Shown one piece after another: positions 33,191 through 42,800 of a stretch of 64,000 nt of DNA. Within the stretch, counting starts at the first letter, position 1, and each line of letters starts with the position of its first letter. The stretch comes from Phycisphaerales bacterium. Lineage in GTDB: Bacteria; Planctomycetota; Phycisphaerae; Phycisphaerales; UBA1924. Below the pieces are notes generated by a model. The model worked only from the letters and a program-made list of their open reading frames with translations. It was not told the DNA's origin and did not search any database. Location: assembly GCA_020850415.1 (NCBI GenBank), contig JADZER010000028.1:62001-126000 (forward strand), in the 5' to 3' direction. Position numbers and translations under genes: made by a program.

Positions 33191-34099
33191 TCAGGGCCGC
33201 CACAACTCCCCGGCCTCAACGCGCACCACACGCCCCGCCTCGCCACCGGCCGCCGCGAGTAGCCTCGCCATCGGCTCCTCCACACGCTCACCGGAAATCT
33301 CGAAAGTGGAGTGATGCACAGGCAAAAGCCGCTCCCCAGGCACCGAACGGAACATCCCCCACACCTGCTCCGGCGTCGCGTGATGGTGCTCGCTCGGGGA
33401 ATACGCCCCGATCCCGAACGCTGCCAGATCGATCGGCCCCAGGCCCGCGAACTCGCCGGTCTCCGCGGTATCCCCCGGGGCGAGCGTCCGACGCCCGTCG
33501 CTCTCGACCAGGTAGCTGTTGCACCCGCGGAGAACATCGACCGCGGTCCTCCCCCCCCAGTGCTCTGGGCGCAGCGCACTCACACGCACCCCCCCCACCT
33601 CTACCACCCCGTCCCAGTGCAGCTCGATCACGCTCCCGAAGCCGCGGGGGATGAGCCGACGCGTGCGCCGTGAGGTCACCACGACCGTCCCGCGCCGGGC
33701 GAGCTGCTCAAGCGTCGCGCGGTCGAGGTGGTCGTAGTGCGCGTGCGTGATCAGCACCAAGTCGATCTCAGGCAGCCGATCGACCCCGACCGGAGCCGCC
33801 GAGAGCCGCCCCGGCCCGATAACCCGCCCGCCGATCCGGGGCCCGATCCGCTCGCTCAATACCGGATCGACCAGGCAGGTGGTCTCGCCCTGGCGCAGCA
33901 GCAGGCCCCCGTGCCCGAGCCACGCCGCGGCGTACCCCGCGCCGGCCGCCTCCCGGAGGTCAAACCCCCCCCGAGCCCCCGGCGCGACCCCGCCGTCCCG
34001 GACCGAGTCCCGCACCATGCCGGGCAGCCGGTCGACGCCGAACCGCCAGGCACCGCGGGCCTTGTCCCTCGCCCGCCGGAATCGCCCATCGCCAGCCAT
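33191..34099 (-). CDS. Metallo-beta-lactamase-fold hydrolase (UlaG/NAPE-PLD-like)
   Basis: A 302-residue MBL-fold enzyme. The zinc motif is THAHYDHLD, followed by further ligands: Asp in LAPGDTAETGEF, His in AYSPSEHHHATPEQ and LLPVHHSTFEIS. The leading region (AAWLGHGGLLLRQGETTCLV, then DPVLSERIGPR) is typical of the UlaG/NAPE-phospholipase D-like group of lactonases and phosphodiesterases. It is cytoplasmic as no signal peptide is seen. The gene stops 40 bases upstream-wise of the polyprenyl synthase stop, same strand. Substrate cannot be told. Confidence 0.88.
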   Translation of the reverse strand: MAGDGRFRRARDKARGAWRFGVDRLPGMVRDSVRDGGVAPGARGGFDLREAAGAGYAAAWLGHGGLLLRQGETTCLVDPVLSERIGPRIGGRVIGPGRLSAAPVGVDRLPEIDLVLITHAHYDHLDRATLEQLARRGTVVVTSRRTRRLIPRGFGSVIELHWDGVVEVGGVRVSALRPEHWGGRTAVDVLRGCNSYLVESDGRRTLAPGDTAETGEFAGLGPIDLAAFGIGAYSPSEHHHATPEQVWGMFRSVPGERLLPVHHSTFEISGERVEEPMARLLAAAGGEAGRVVRVEAGELWRP

Positions 34100-34138
34100 G
34101 GCTGATTATTGGGCTCCGCGCGCCCCCGACGGCGCCGG

Positions 34139-35170
34139 CTAGAAATCCCGCTCCGCGACCGCACGGGCCATCAGATCGAGCATCTCCCTGGCCGGCGAGG
34201 GCCCAAGCACGCCGAGCCGCCCCCTCGCCTCGGCCACGAGCGATCGGGCCCGCTCTCGGGCCCCGTCCACGGCCCCCGACGCGATGAGTTCGTCCCGGAG
34301 CAGCCTCGCCGCCCGCCTGGCGCCGGCCCCGTCCCCGTCCCCTCCGCCCCCCGCCGCCGCCAGCCGATCCAGGAGCCTCCCCCGCTCGCCGGCCTCCAGC
34401 CCCCCCAGGTGCAGCAGCATCGGGAGCGTGAGCTTGCCCTTCTCCAGGTCCTTGCCCACGCTCTTGCCGGCCACCGACTCGCTGCCGAGCAGGTCGATCA
34501 GGTCGTCCTGAATCTGGAAGGCGATCCCGAGCTGCCGCCCAAAAGCTTCCATCGCGTCCTGGATCGGTTCGCCCGCCCCGGCGAGCATCGCGCCCAGGCG
34601 GCACGAGACGCCGATCAACGCCGCGGTCTTGCGGTCCAGGATCGCGAAGTAGGTCGGCTCGTCGAGCGAGTAGTCGTCGCGGTGGTGGAGCTGCAGCAGC
34701 TCCCCGCCGCAGAGCGTCATCGAGACCTCGCCGATGAGCCTGGCCGCCGCGAGCGAGTCGATGGTGGTGCAGAGGTGATAGGCCCCGGCGATCAGGTAGT
34801 CCCCCAGGATGACCGCCGCCTCGTTGCCGTAGAGGTGGTTGACCGTCCGCCCGCGCCGGCGGTTCTCGGCCTCGTCGAGCACATCGTCGTGGACGAGCGT
34901 GGCCATGTGAACCATCTCGCACACCGCCGCGATGGTGACCTGCTCCTCCGAGATGTCGCGCCGACCGCACGCCAGCCCGGCCAGCATGACCAGCGAGGGC
35001 CGGAGCATCTTGCCGCGATACCGCTCGATGTGCGCACAGAGCCGCTCGACCGGCAGCAGCTCCGACGCCAGATGCTCGTCGAACCGGCGCTCGACGCGGG
35101 CCAGCCCCTCGGCCAACAGCGAGTGGACGGGACCGAGCTCGGGCGGGATATCGAGATAGGTCTGGGCCAT
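34139..35170 (-). CDS. Trans-polyprenyl diphosphate synthase
   Basis: A 343-residue isoprenyl diphosphate synthase with both aspartate-rich motifs: first VHDDVLDEAENRRRG (DDxxD), second FQIQDDLIDLLG. YRGKMLRPSLVMLAGL and ILGDYLIAGAYHL are normal for the group that makes C35-C50 chains for quinones. An Ala/Gly/Asp-rich insert near residue 285 (AAAGGGGDGDGAGARR) looks like a flexible linker. The ATG at 35170 was preferred over a TTG two codons earlier. The gene is in a row with the MBL gene and the methyltransferase. Confidence 0.92.
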   Translation of the reverse strand: MAQTYLDIPPELGPVHSLLAEGLARVERRFDEHLASELLPVERLCAHIERYRGKMLRPSLVMLAGLACGRRDISEEQVTIAAVCEMVHMATLVHDDVLDEAENRRRGRTVNHLYGNEAAVILGDYLIAGAYHLCTTIDSLAAARLIGEVSMTLCGGELLQLHHRDDYSLDEPTYFAILDRKTAALIGVSCRLGAMLAGAGEPIQDAMEAFGRQLGIAFQIQDDLIDLLGSESVAGKSVGKDLEKGKLTLPMLLHLGGLEAGERGRLLDRLAAAGGGGDGDGAGARRAARLLRDELIASGAVDGARERARSLVAEARGRLGVLGPSPAREMLDLMARAVAERDF

Positions 35171-35208
35171 GCCCAAGGGTAGGTTGCCCCGCGCGGCACG
35201 GGCAGCGG

Positions 35209-36042
35209 TCAGGGCTCGGCGACGATGTAGGTGATGAACGCCATGTCGGCGTCACCCTCCTCCGCGGGCGCGAACTCCCCGTTCCCCTCGCCGTCCTCGT
35301 CCTCCCCCTCCCAGTAGACGATCGTCCGGCGGAACCCCGCGTCGAGCAGGCAGTCGCGGATCTCCGGCAGCGTGTAGTGGCGCCAGTGATACTCGAACGC
35401 CCGCTTCATCTTCGTGCCGTCGGGGAACTTGAAGTGGATGTAGCAGGTCATGTCCCCGTTAATCGGGTTGTACCGGTGCTGGTCCCACACATAGGTGAAC
35501 CCGTCGATCTCCCGATCCTCCACGGTCTCCGTCAACGCGTCCGACCCGCCGTAGTGGTCGAGGATGAACACCCCGCCCTTGCCGAGGCTCTCACGCACGG
35601 ACCGGAAATACCCGACCATCTCGGCCCGCTGCCTGAAGATCCAGTAGCTGAAATTCATGGCGAGCACGACATCCGCCCCGCGCCCCTCGGGCCCCGGGTC
35701 GCGGACATCGCGCTCCAGCAGCGTCACCCGCCCGCGCTCCTCGTCGCTCAGCGTCGTCAGGTTGTTCTCCCGCGCCCACGCCAGGGTCTCGGCGCAGAGG
35801 TCGACGCCCACCGCCCGGTTCCCCCGCCGGCGACGGACCCACTCGCAGGCCGAGTTGGCCGTCCCGCAGAAGTCCTCCCGGATCAGCCCCGCCTTGCGCC
35901 CCCGGAGCGACTCGAAGGTCTGCTCCACGAAATCGATCTCGGCCTCAACATTCTGCACGCTCAGCCCGTACAGCACATGCCGGTCCGCCGTCTTCGCGGT
36001 GAGTTTGGGCTTCGTCTTCCGCTTCTTCTTCGCTTTGGCCAT
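35209..36042 (-). CDS. Class I SAM-dependent methyltransferase
   Basis: A 277-residue protein with a very basic N-terminus (MAKAKKKRKTKPKLTAKTAD). The Rossmann methyltransferase core follows: the glycine motif is replaced by IREDFCGTANSACEWVR, then AVGVDLCAETLAWARENN, VTLLERDVRDPG and GADVVLAMNFSYWIFRQRAE. The C-terminal region (EYHWRHYTLPEIRDCLLDAG) continues the fold, and the end is acidic (YWEGEDEDGEGNGEFAPAEE). Substrate is not clear. The lysine-rich start may bind nucleic acid or rRNA. It lies 38 bases upstream of the polyprenyl synthase gene, possibly in an operon. Confidence 0.85.
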   Translation of the reverse strand: MAKAKKKRKTKPKLTAKTADRHVLYGLSVQNVEAEIDFVEQTFESLRGRKAGLIREDFCGTANSACEWVRRRRGNRAVGVDLCAETLAWARENNLTTLSDEERGRVTLLERDVRDPGPEGRGADVVLAMNFSYWIFRQRAEMVGYFRSVRESLGKGGVFILDHYGGSDALTETVEDREIDGFTYVWDQHRYNPINGDMTCYIHFKFPDGTKMKRAFEYHWRHYTLPEIRDCLLDAGFRRTIVYWEGEDEDGEGNGEFAPAEEGDADMAFITYIVAEP

Positions 36043-36160
36043 GGGGCGGGAGTGTAGCGGCCGACGCCGCCCGCGGCGCGCCCGGCAGCGACCGCCGACC
36101 CGGCTCGGCCCGGCGGCGGCGGCGTATACTCCCGTTCACCCTGCTCGGAGGATCCGCACG

Positions 36161-37513
36161 ATGCGCATGACCATGGTTGGCACCGGGTATGTCGGGCTCG
36201 TCACGGGCGTCTGCTTCTCCAACACCGGCGTCGATGTGACCTGCCTCGATGTCGACGAGCCCAAGATCGCCAAGCTCAAGCAGGGCGTCTGCCCCATCTA
36301 CGAGCCCGGCCTCACCGAGCTCATGAGACGCAACGCGGAGGCCGGACGCCTCCACTACACCACCGACAAGGAGTCCGCCTACCGCAACGCGGAGATGATC
36401 TTCATCTGCGTCGGCACCCCCACCGGCGCCGACGGCCAGACCAACCTCGGCTTCGTCAACGGCGCCGCCGACGACATCGCCGACGCCCTCAAGGCCCTCG
36501 GGCCCGACCAGCAGCCCAAGATCATCGTCATGAAGTCCACCGTCCCCGTCGGCACCACCCTGGCCGTCAAGGAGCGCATCCGCCAGCGCGTCGGCCCGGA
36601 CATCCCCTTCGCCGTCGCCGACAACCCCGAGTTCCTCAAGGAAGGCGACGCCATCAGCGACTTCAACAAGCCCGACCGCGTCGTCGTCGGCGTCGAAGAG
36701 GAATGGGTCGGCGAGGTCTTCCGCGATGTCTACGACCCCTTCGTCCGCAACGGCCACCCCATCTTCCTCATGGATGTCCTCTCCTCCGAGATGGTCAAGT
36801 ACGCCTCCAACAACTTCCTCGCCACCAAGATCAGCTTCATCAACGAGATGGCCAACCTCTGCGAGCGATACGGCGCCAACATCAACCGCGTCCGCGAGGG
36901 CATGTGCGCCGACGCCCGCATCGGCCACCAGTTCCTCTACCCCGGCCTCGGCTACGGCGGCTCCTGCTTCCCCAAGGACACCACCGCCTGCATCGTCATG
37001 GGACAGAACTCCGGGCTCGACATGCAGCTCTCCCGCGCCGTCCACGATGTCAACCAGCGCCAGCGCGACCGCTTCTTCGACAAGATCCTCGAGTACTTCG
37101 CCGACCGCGGCGGGCTCGACGGCACGAAGATCGCCTTCTGGGGCCTGGCCTTCAAGCCCCGCACCGACGACATCCGCGAGGCCCCCGCCCTCACACTCGT
37201 CCGCAAGGCCCTGGGGCACGGCGTCGAGTGCGTCGGCTACGACCCCGTCGCCGCCGACAACGCCTGCAAGGAGATCGGGCCCAAGCTCAAGATCGCCAAT
37301 TCCATCTACGAGGCCTCCCAGGGCGCCGACGCCGTCGTCATCTCCACCGACTGGGACGAGTTCAAGAGCCCCGACTTCGCCCGCCTCGGCGCGACCATGC
37401 GCGGCCGGGCCCTCTTCGACGGGCGCAACCTCTACCGCCGGCCGGACATGGCCAAGCTCGGGTTCGACTACATCTCCGTCGGCCGCGCCCCGGTCTTCGG
37501 CTCCAACGGCTGA
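36161..37513 (+). CDS. ugd: UDP-glucose 6-dehydrogenase
   Basis: A 450-residue UDP-sugar dehydrogenase. The NAD loop is MVGTGYVGLVTGVCFSNTG, with PIYEPGLTEL, FICVGTPTG and MKSTVPVGT after it. The catalytic Cys269 lies in GYGGSCFPKDT, and the UDP-binding domain has WGLAFKPRTDDIREAP. It oxidises UDP-glucose to UDP-glucuronate for exopolysaccharide or lipopolysaccharide sugars. The start at 36161 has a good ribosome site (CGGAGG, 10 bases before). A TATACT at 36125-36130 is a plausible -10. The small membrane protein follows after 28 bases, so the two probably share a transcript. Confidence 0.95.
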   Translation: MRMTMVGTGYVGLVTGVCFSNTGVDVTCLDVDEPKIAKLKQGVCPIYEPGLTELMRRNAEAGRLHYTTDKESAYRNAEMIFICVGTPTGADGQTNLGFVNGAADDIADALKALGPDQQPKIIVMKSTVPVGTTLAVKERIRQRVGPDIPFAVADNPEFLKEGDAISDFNKPDRVVVGVEEEWVGEVFRDVYDPFVRNGHPIFLMDVLSSEMVKYASNNFLATKISFINEMANLCERYGANINRVREGMCADARIGHQFLYPGLGYGGSCFPKDTTACIVMGQNSGLDMQLSRAVHDVNQRQRDRFFDKILEYFADRGGLDGTKIAFWGLAFKPRTDDIREAPALTLVRKALGHGVECVGYDPVAADNACKEIGPKLKIANSIYEASQGADAVVISTDWDEFKSPDFARLGATMRGRALFDGRNLYRRPDMAKLGFDYISVGRAPVFGSNG

Positions 37514-37541
37514 CCCCGACCCCCAGCGCGGAGATCGCCCC

Positions 37542-38057
37542 ATGCCCCGCCGGCTCTTCGATCTCTACCAGCGCAAGCGGATCATCAATATCAACGCCAA
37601 CATCCTCGGCTCCGGCCTGCTCGCCGTCGTCATCGCCAAGCAGCCCGTCCACCTGATCGGCGAGTGGATCGGCGAGGAGCACCCGTTCCTCATCACCCTG
37701 GCCGCCGGCGCCGTCGACATGGTCATCGATGTCATCGTCTACTACGCCCTCCACTGGTTCGCCAACCACTGGAACCCGCCCTGGAAGCGCGCCCGCCCCG
37801 CCGGGCCCAAGCGGTCGTTCTTCCGCGACGCCTCGCTCGTCCAGTTCGAGCGGGCCATCCTCTCCCCCGTCTACTACCTCATCGCCATGAGCCTCATGTG
37901 GTACCTCCACAAGTTCGCCGGCATCACCCACAGCTGGGCGTTCCTCTTCGCGTTCGCCTCCGGCCTCCTCGTCACCCGCGTCATCCACACCGCCTGGGGA
38001 CTCAAGACCGGACGCTTCGCCGACCTGCCGGGAGAGGCGGTGAAGGATGAAGGATGA
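37542..38057 (+). CDS. Small multi-pass membrane protein, unknown
   Basis: A 171-residue protein with about four hydrophobic segments: NILGSGLLAVVIAKQPVHL, FLITLAAGAVDMVIDVIVYY, SPVYYLIAMSLMWYLHKFAG and AFLFAFASGLLVTRVIHTAW. Positive loops lie between them (KRARPAGPKRSFFRDASL). It resembles GtrA-like or other small polysaccharide-associated membrane proteins only in size. Its place 28 bases after ugd suggests a role in sugar-nucleotide or polysaccharide handling. The last codons and the stop (38055-38057) are built from the TGAAGGA repeat array, so its C-terminus (VKDEG) is repeat-derived. Confidence 0.8.
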   Translation: MPRRLFDLYQRKRIININANILGSGLLAVVIAKQPVHLIGEWIGEEHPFLITLAAGAVDMVIDVIVYYALHWFANHWNPPWKRARPAGPKRSFFRDASLVQFERAILSPVYYLIAMSLMWYLHKFAGITHSWAFLFAFASGLLVTRVIHTAWGLKTGRFADLPGEAVKDEG

Positions 38058-38095
38058 AGGATGAAGGATGAAGGATGAAGGATGAAGGATGAAGG
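38041..38095. repeat. Heptamer array (TGAAGGA) at the end of the membrane-protein gene
   Basis: Seven exact copies of tgaagga (38041-38089) and a partial eighth run through the stop codon of the preceding gene. A change in copy number would shift frame after the first units and alter only the last residues. The composition is A/G-only on one strand. Confidence 0.9.
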
Positions 38096-38131
38096 CGGGA
38101 GTGTCCCGGCCGAGTCCGTGCGTCCGTTCTT

Positions 38132-38171
38132 CCGCCCTTCCGCCCTTCCGCCCTTCCGCCCTTCCGCCCTT
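38132..38171. repeat. Octamer array (CCGCCCTT) between convergent genes
   Basis: Five exact copies of ccgccctt (38132-38171), then CATCCTTCCGCCTTC, which is close to the reverse complement of the heptamer array 40 bases to the left. The two arrays could pair into a long purine:pyrimidine hairpin. That would be a natural block between the plus-strand membrane-protein gene and the minus-strand oxidoreductase gene ending at 38185. Confidence 0.9.
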
Positions 38172-38184
38172 CATCCTTCCGCCT

Positions 38185-39228
38185 TCAACTGACCTCCATC
38201 ATCCGCCGGATCGTCCCCGGGTTCTCCGCCGATCCCGTCCGCGTGCTCAGCAGCACCGCCTGGCACACCGCCAGCACCGCCGCGTGATCCACCGGCCCCT
38301 CATCCGGGATCGCCGGGTCGAGCAGGCGCACGATCGCCTCCGAGATCGGGGCCACCGCCCCCGCCTTCTCCGGCGTCTCGCCCCGGCGCTTCACCTGGCG
38401 CGACGAGTCCAGCCGCTCCCCATCCGCGCCGACCCACTCGAACCCGTCGTCGAACACCTTGAGCCGCCCGCCCGGCCCGAGCATCGTGATCGTCCGGTTC
38501 CACCGCGCCGCCTGGTCGCTGGCGAGCACCGCCGCCGCCCGCCCGTCCGCGAACCGGAAATTCGCCGTGATGTCCCCGTGCGCATCGCGCAGCGTCTCGC
38601 CGGGCAGCGGGATCAGCGTCCCCCGCTCCGGCGACGCGTACGCCGCGTCCACACTCTCCGGCTCACCCATCAGCCACACCAGCACCTCGACCGCGCTGAA
38701 CAGCCGCGCCCCCAGCGTCCCCTCGTCGGAGCGGCAGCACGCCTCCACCAGCAGCGTCCGCGGCTTGCCGAACATCTCCAGCACCTCGGACGCCTCGCGG
38801 CAGGACCGCCCCGTCCTCGCCAGCGGCACGAATCTCGCCGCGTCCACCGCCCTCAGCCCCCCCGCGCCCGTCGCCGACCATGCGCCCGCGAGCTCCAGCG
38901 CGCTCGCCGGCAACGGCTCGAGCGAGACCACCCGCACGCCCCGCTGGCGCGCCGCGAGCACCGCCCCCGCATCGCTCGGGTGGCTCGCGGTCCCAAAGTC
39001 CCCCGCCGAACCGATCACCACCAGATCGCACTCGCCTTCCGTGAGGGCCGAACGCAGGTCGTCCACGACCGGGCAGCCGAACACCGCCGCCACCGAGCTG
39101 GACCTGCCCTTGGTCGCGCAGCCGGCCCCCACCACCGCCAACCCCACCGCAGACACGACCGCGCGCAGCGCCTCCGCACGGTCCACCTCCGCCCACACAA
39201 TCGCCCTCAGACCCGCGTTCCCGGCCAT
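38185..39228 (-). CDS. Gfo/Idh/MocA-like oxidoreductase
   Basis: A 347-residue protein with an N-terminal Rossmann-type fold (VSAVGLAVVGAGCATKGRSS, FGCPVVDDLRSALTEGECDL and VVIGSAGDFG) and a C-terminal alpha/beta domain with a strand-rich end (WNRTITMLGPGGRLKVFDDG). The order matches Gfo/Idh/MocA sugar dehydrogenases. The cofactor loop is atypical, since the first strand is preceded by 27 residues. The usual E-K-P motif is replaced by SLEPLPAS, so the catalytic lysine seems missing. It may be a divergent or inactive member. No signal peptide. Confidence 0.75.
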   Translation of the reverse strand: MAGNAGLRAIVWAEVDRAEALRAVVSAVGLAVVGAGCATKGRSSSVAAVFGCPVVDDLRSALTEGECDLVVIGSAGDFGTASHPSDAGAVLAARQRGVRVVSLEPLPASALELAGAWSATGAGGLRAVDAARFVPLARTGRSCREASEVLEMFGKPRTLLVEACCRSDEGTLGARLFSAVEVLVWLMGEPESVDAAYASPERGTLIPLPGETLRDAHGDITANFRFADGRAAAVLASDQAARWNRTITMLGPGGRLKVFDDGFEWVGADGERLDSSRQVKRRGETPEKAGAVAPISEAIVRLLDPAIPDEGPVDHAAVLAVCQAVLLSTRTGSAENPGTIRRMMEVS

Positions 39229-39350
39229 GGCCGCATGGTACCGGACCTCCGGCCCGCGCGCCGCCTGTCAGCCCGGCAGCCGCGCTGCCAACCTGACCGT
39301 GCGCCAGCCCCGCCCGGCCCCGCTCACCCCCGGCAGTCCACAGCCGGGCA

Positions 39351-39366
39351 TGGCATGCGGGTTGCA
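39351..39366 (+). promoter_or_regulatory. Sigma-54 promoter of the Hsp20 gene
   Basis: TGGCATG-CGGG-TTGCA (39351-39366) fits the -24/-12 consensus TGGCAYG-N4-TTGCW at every position, with the invariant GG (39352-39353) and GC (39364-39365) exactly 10 bases apart. It lies 57 bases before the Hsp20 start, leaving a short 5' leader. An RpoN-dependent promoter needs an enhancer-binding activator, not seen in the window. Confidence 0.75.
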
Positions 39367-39423
39367 AAAAAGCACGGCGCCGGCGGGGCGGACCCGCCGC
39401 ATGTCCCCGAAAGGAGGTTCCTC

Positions 39424-39855
39424 ATGTCAAGCAGCATGCTCCGTCGCGACCCCCTGGCGGGTCTCCCCGCCCTCGACCGCCTGTTCGGCTCGATGTTCAC
39501 CGAGCCCGCCTTCCACGGCATCGGTCTGGAAGAGGGGACCCTTCCCCTCGACATCTCCGAGACCGAGAGCGAGGTCATCGTCCGGGCCTCGGTGCCGGGG
39601 TTCAGCCGCGAGCAGATCGATGTCGAGGTGCACGACGCCATTCTCACCATCAAGGCCGCGAAGACCGAGGAGACCGAGGAGCGCGGCGAGCGGTACTACC
39701 GGCGCGAGCGCCGGGTCGGCTCGATGAGCCGCCGGGTCGCGCTGCCGAGCATCGTCCACGACACCGAGGCCAAAGCCGAACTCAAGAACGGCGAGCTGAC
39801 CCTCCGCCTGCCCAAGGAGGCCAAGGCCCGGCCGCGGAAGATCACCATCGAGTGA
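39424..39855 (+). CDS. Hsp20/alpha-crystallin small heat-shock protein
   Basis: A 143-residue small heat-shock protein. The alpha-crystallin domain (about residues 40-130) has LPLDISETESEVIVRASVPG, EQIDVEVHDAILTIKAAK, the ERYYRRERRVGSMSRRVALP loop and the AELKNGELTLRLPKEAKARP end. The N-terminal arm (DPLAGLPALDRLFGSMF) is short. It holds unfolded proteins in the cytoplasm as an ATP-independent oligomer. The start has a strong ribosome site, AAAGGAGG at 39410-39417. The I-x-I anchor at the tail is present as ITI. A sigma-54-type promoter rather than a heat-shock sigma-32 site lies upstream. Confidence 0.95.
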   Translation: MSSSMLRRDPLAGLPALDRLFGSMFTEPAFHGIGLEEGTLPLDISETESEVIVRASVPGFSREQIDVEVHDAILTIKAAKTEETEERGERYYRRERRVGSMSRRVALPSIVHDTEAKAELKNGELTLRLPKEAKARPRKITIE

Positions 39856-39888
39856 CGCCCCGAGGCGCAGGATCGCCGGCCCGCGCGC

Positions 39889-42800
39889 CTACCCGCCCAG
39901 GTCAGACCCCCGCGTGTTCTGATCGCCGGTGCGCAGCCCGAACCCCCCCGGCAATCCCCGCGGCGACAGCACGAACCCCACCGACGACTCGTTGGTGATC
40001 TTGTTGTAGGAGTACGCCAGCCCGACCGTCAGGTTCGGGTACGACCGGGTGATGGTCGCGCTGATGCGCTCGAAGTCGTCCACGGTCGTGTCGTAGTTTG
40101 CCCCGAAGCTCGCGCGGTACTTCTCCGTCAGCTGGTACTGCAGGTTGTAGTACACCACCGTCGAGTCCAGCGCGTTCACGAACCGCTGCCCCGCGCTCGA
40201 GCGGAGCCCGTACCCGTGGTCCACCAGCACGCCGAAGGTCGAGTACGCCGGCTGGTGGGTGTCCCCCGCGTCGTAGACGACCCGCCCCGTCACGCCGACG
40301 GGGTCGGAGACCTGCCACAGCCCCTCGACATCCAGGAACTCCCCGACGCTCGAGAGCTCCGGCCGGTCCTCGAACCACCGCCCGATCGGGCTCTCCCGGT
40401 CCGCGTCGTCCGAGGCCCACACATACTCCGCCCGCAGCTTGAAAACATCGACATCCCGCCAACGCCCCGGACCGCCGCGCTTGGTCTGCCAGGTCTGATC
40501 GACACCGGCCCGCACCATCGTCCCTTCCGCGAGCGACTCCACCGCGTCGTCGTACACCGGCAGGTCCACCCGGTCCACCGTGCTCCCCGCGTGCCACACC
40601 GTCACCCCGGGCTCGATGATGTGACGGACCCGGTGCAGATCGAAGAAGTCGCTGTCGATCGTGTTGTCGACCCGCTGCAGCGTCGTCGCGAACCGCACGC
40701 CCGCGGCCCCCCACATCCGCGCGTTGTCGTCCTCGTCCGGCGAGTAGCCCTCGAAGTCGTTGTCGTACGCCGTCACGCGCCCCACCATGAACGGGTTCAC
40801 CCGGACCGGGCCGGCGTCGAGCGCCATCGACGCCTCGTGCCTGGTGTCCAGGCGGTACACGCCGTTCTCGCGCAGCCCCTGCGCCCGCAGGGAGTCGGCG
40901 ATCGACTCGGCCGGGTCGATCCCGAACGCCGCCTCCGAGAGCGACCGCGAGGTAAATCCCAGCTCCTGCACCTCCGGGTCGCTGAAGTTCATCGCCAGCT
41001 GCCCGAGTCGATACTCGCTGTTGAGCGTCAGCAGCCCCGGCGACCACTCCGACAGCAGATCGTCGAGCGTGCGCACATAGCTGATCTCCGGGAGCTTATC
41101 GACCGAGTACCCGCGGCTCTCCAGCAGCCAGTTGTTCACGAGAAAATCGTTGAGGCTGCTCTTGGCCTCCAGCGCCAGCTGCGAGTTCTCGTCGGTCCGC
41201 TCGACCCGCGCCCGGGTCGTCAGCTCGCGGCCCTCCTCGGCGATCTCCGGGAACAACGCTTGCACCAGGCGGGGGTCCGACACATACGCCAGCTCGGTGG
41301 TCAGCGACCACGCCTGGTTGAACCGCCAGCGGTTCTCCGCCAGCAGCATGCTCCGCGTCTCGCCCATCACATCCAACCGCCGACCGCTCGTCGTCAGGTC
41401 CTTGCCCTCGTCATCGAACAGCAGGTACCCGAACACCCCGCCCTTCATCTGCTCGTTGGCCCAGCGCGTGTTCGTCCCCACCGCGAACCCGCGCTGGTTG
41501 TAGTAGTCGAACAGAAACTCGCTCGTCAGCCCCTCCGGCGCCTCAAGCCCCAGCAGCGTGTGGACATCCCACGCCGTCCGCCACACCGGGCCCGTCCGCG
41601 ACGAGCTGCTCATCTCGAAGTTCCGCAGCGGGAAACGCTCGGGGTCGCCGACCCACACCGGCCAGTACAGGAACGGCACCGAGCCCGCCCGGGCCGTCAG
41701 CCCGCGGGCATCCACGGAGTTCCCCGTCGTCCCGTCCCGACGCGTGTACCGGTCGACCGTCACCGTCTGCGCCCCGATCGACATGTGCGGGCGCGCAAAC
41801 CGCGTGTTCGCCACCGTCGCTTTCGTCGCCAGGAACTGCTCGGCCGACTCCTGACGCAGCGCCTCGGCCCGCACATACAGCGGCATCCGCAGCCTCTGGT
41901 CGTAGGTCCAGAACACCGCATCCACGATCAACGCACGGTCGTGCGCGACATCGTAATAGACCCGCGGCCCGCGCAGCGTGTACTGCCCGTCCGTCACCTG
42001 CACATCGCCCTCGAGATAGATCCCCTCGAGATCCTCCGGCCGGAACTGCCCGAGCTCGGCGACGGTCCCCTCGCTCAGGAACACCACCGCCCGCTCGGCC
42101 CGCATCTGCAGCTGACGCGTCGAACGCGCATCGCGGTAGAGCACGCTCACCCCGTCGGTCAGCAGCAGCGATCTCCCGGTACCGCCCGCGACCAGCGCGA
42201 TCTGACCCGGATCAAAGGTGATCGTCCCGTCCTTCGCAAAGAGCTCATCGCCCGCGTCCGCCACCACCGGCGCCGAACGCAGCCACTCCCCCTCCGCCGG
42301 CGGCGGCGGGTAGCGTCCGGGCGTCCCCAGCCCCACCTCCGGCGCCGGCTCCACCGGCGCAACCTCCTCGAGCGCCACCGGCGACCCCCACACCAGCTCG
42401 CGGAGGTACCGCGTGAGCTCCCGCTCGGCCTCCCGAACAAACGCGTCAGAGGGACGGCCCTGCTCGGCGAGGTCAACCTCCAGCCGCACAGGCCGCCCCG
42501 TCATCACCACCCCGTCGACGCTCAGCCGGCTTGCCCGCAGCGAGGTCCCCGCGTCCGCCGCCAGCGAACCCACCCCGTCGAAGTAGACGAACACCTGGTG
42601 CGTGCTCGCCGCCCCCGGCTCTCCCCCGAGCCGCTCGATCCACACCACCGCCCGCTTGGCCTCAAGGCGCGTGCTCCCGAGCGTGACCACCACGCCGTCC
42701 TCCAGAAGCAAACGCTGCGTCGTCACCCCGCCGTCCTGCTCCACCCACACCCACGCGTGGCTGGCCGCGAACTCCACCACCCCCGCCACCGGCCCCAGCG

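Noticed and set aside
35945-37543. 532-residue frame antisense to ugd
   Set aside because: Acidic low-complexity translation produced by the codon bias of ugd.
38041-38171. Repeat arrays considered as CRISPR or replication iterons
   Set aside because: Units are directly adjacent, only 7 and 8 bases long, at a convergent gene end; no dnaA, parB or rep gene nearby.
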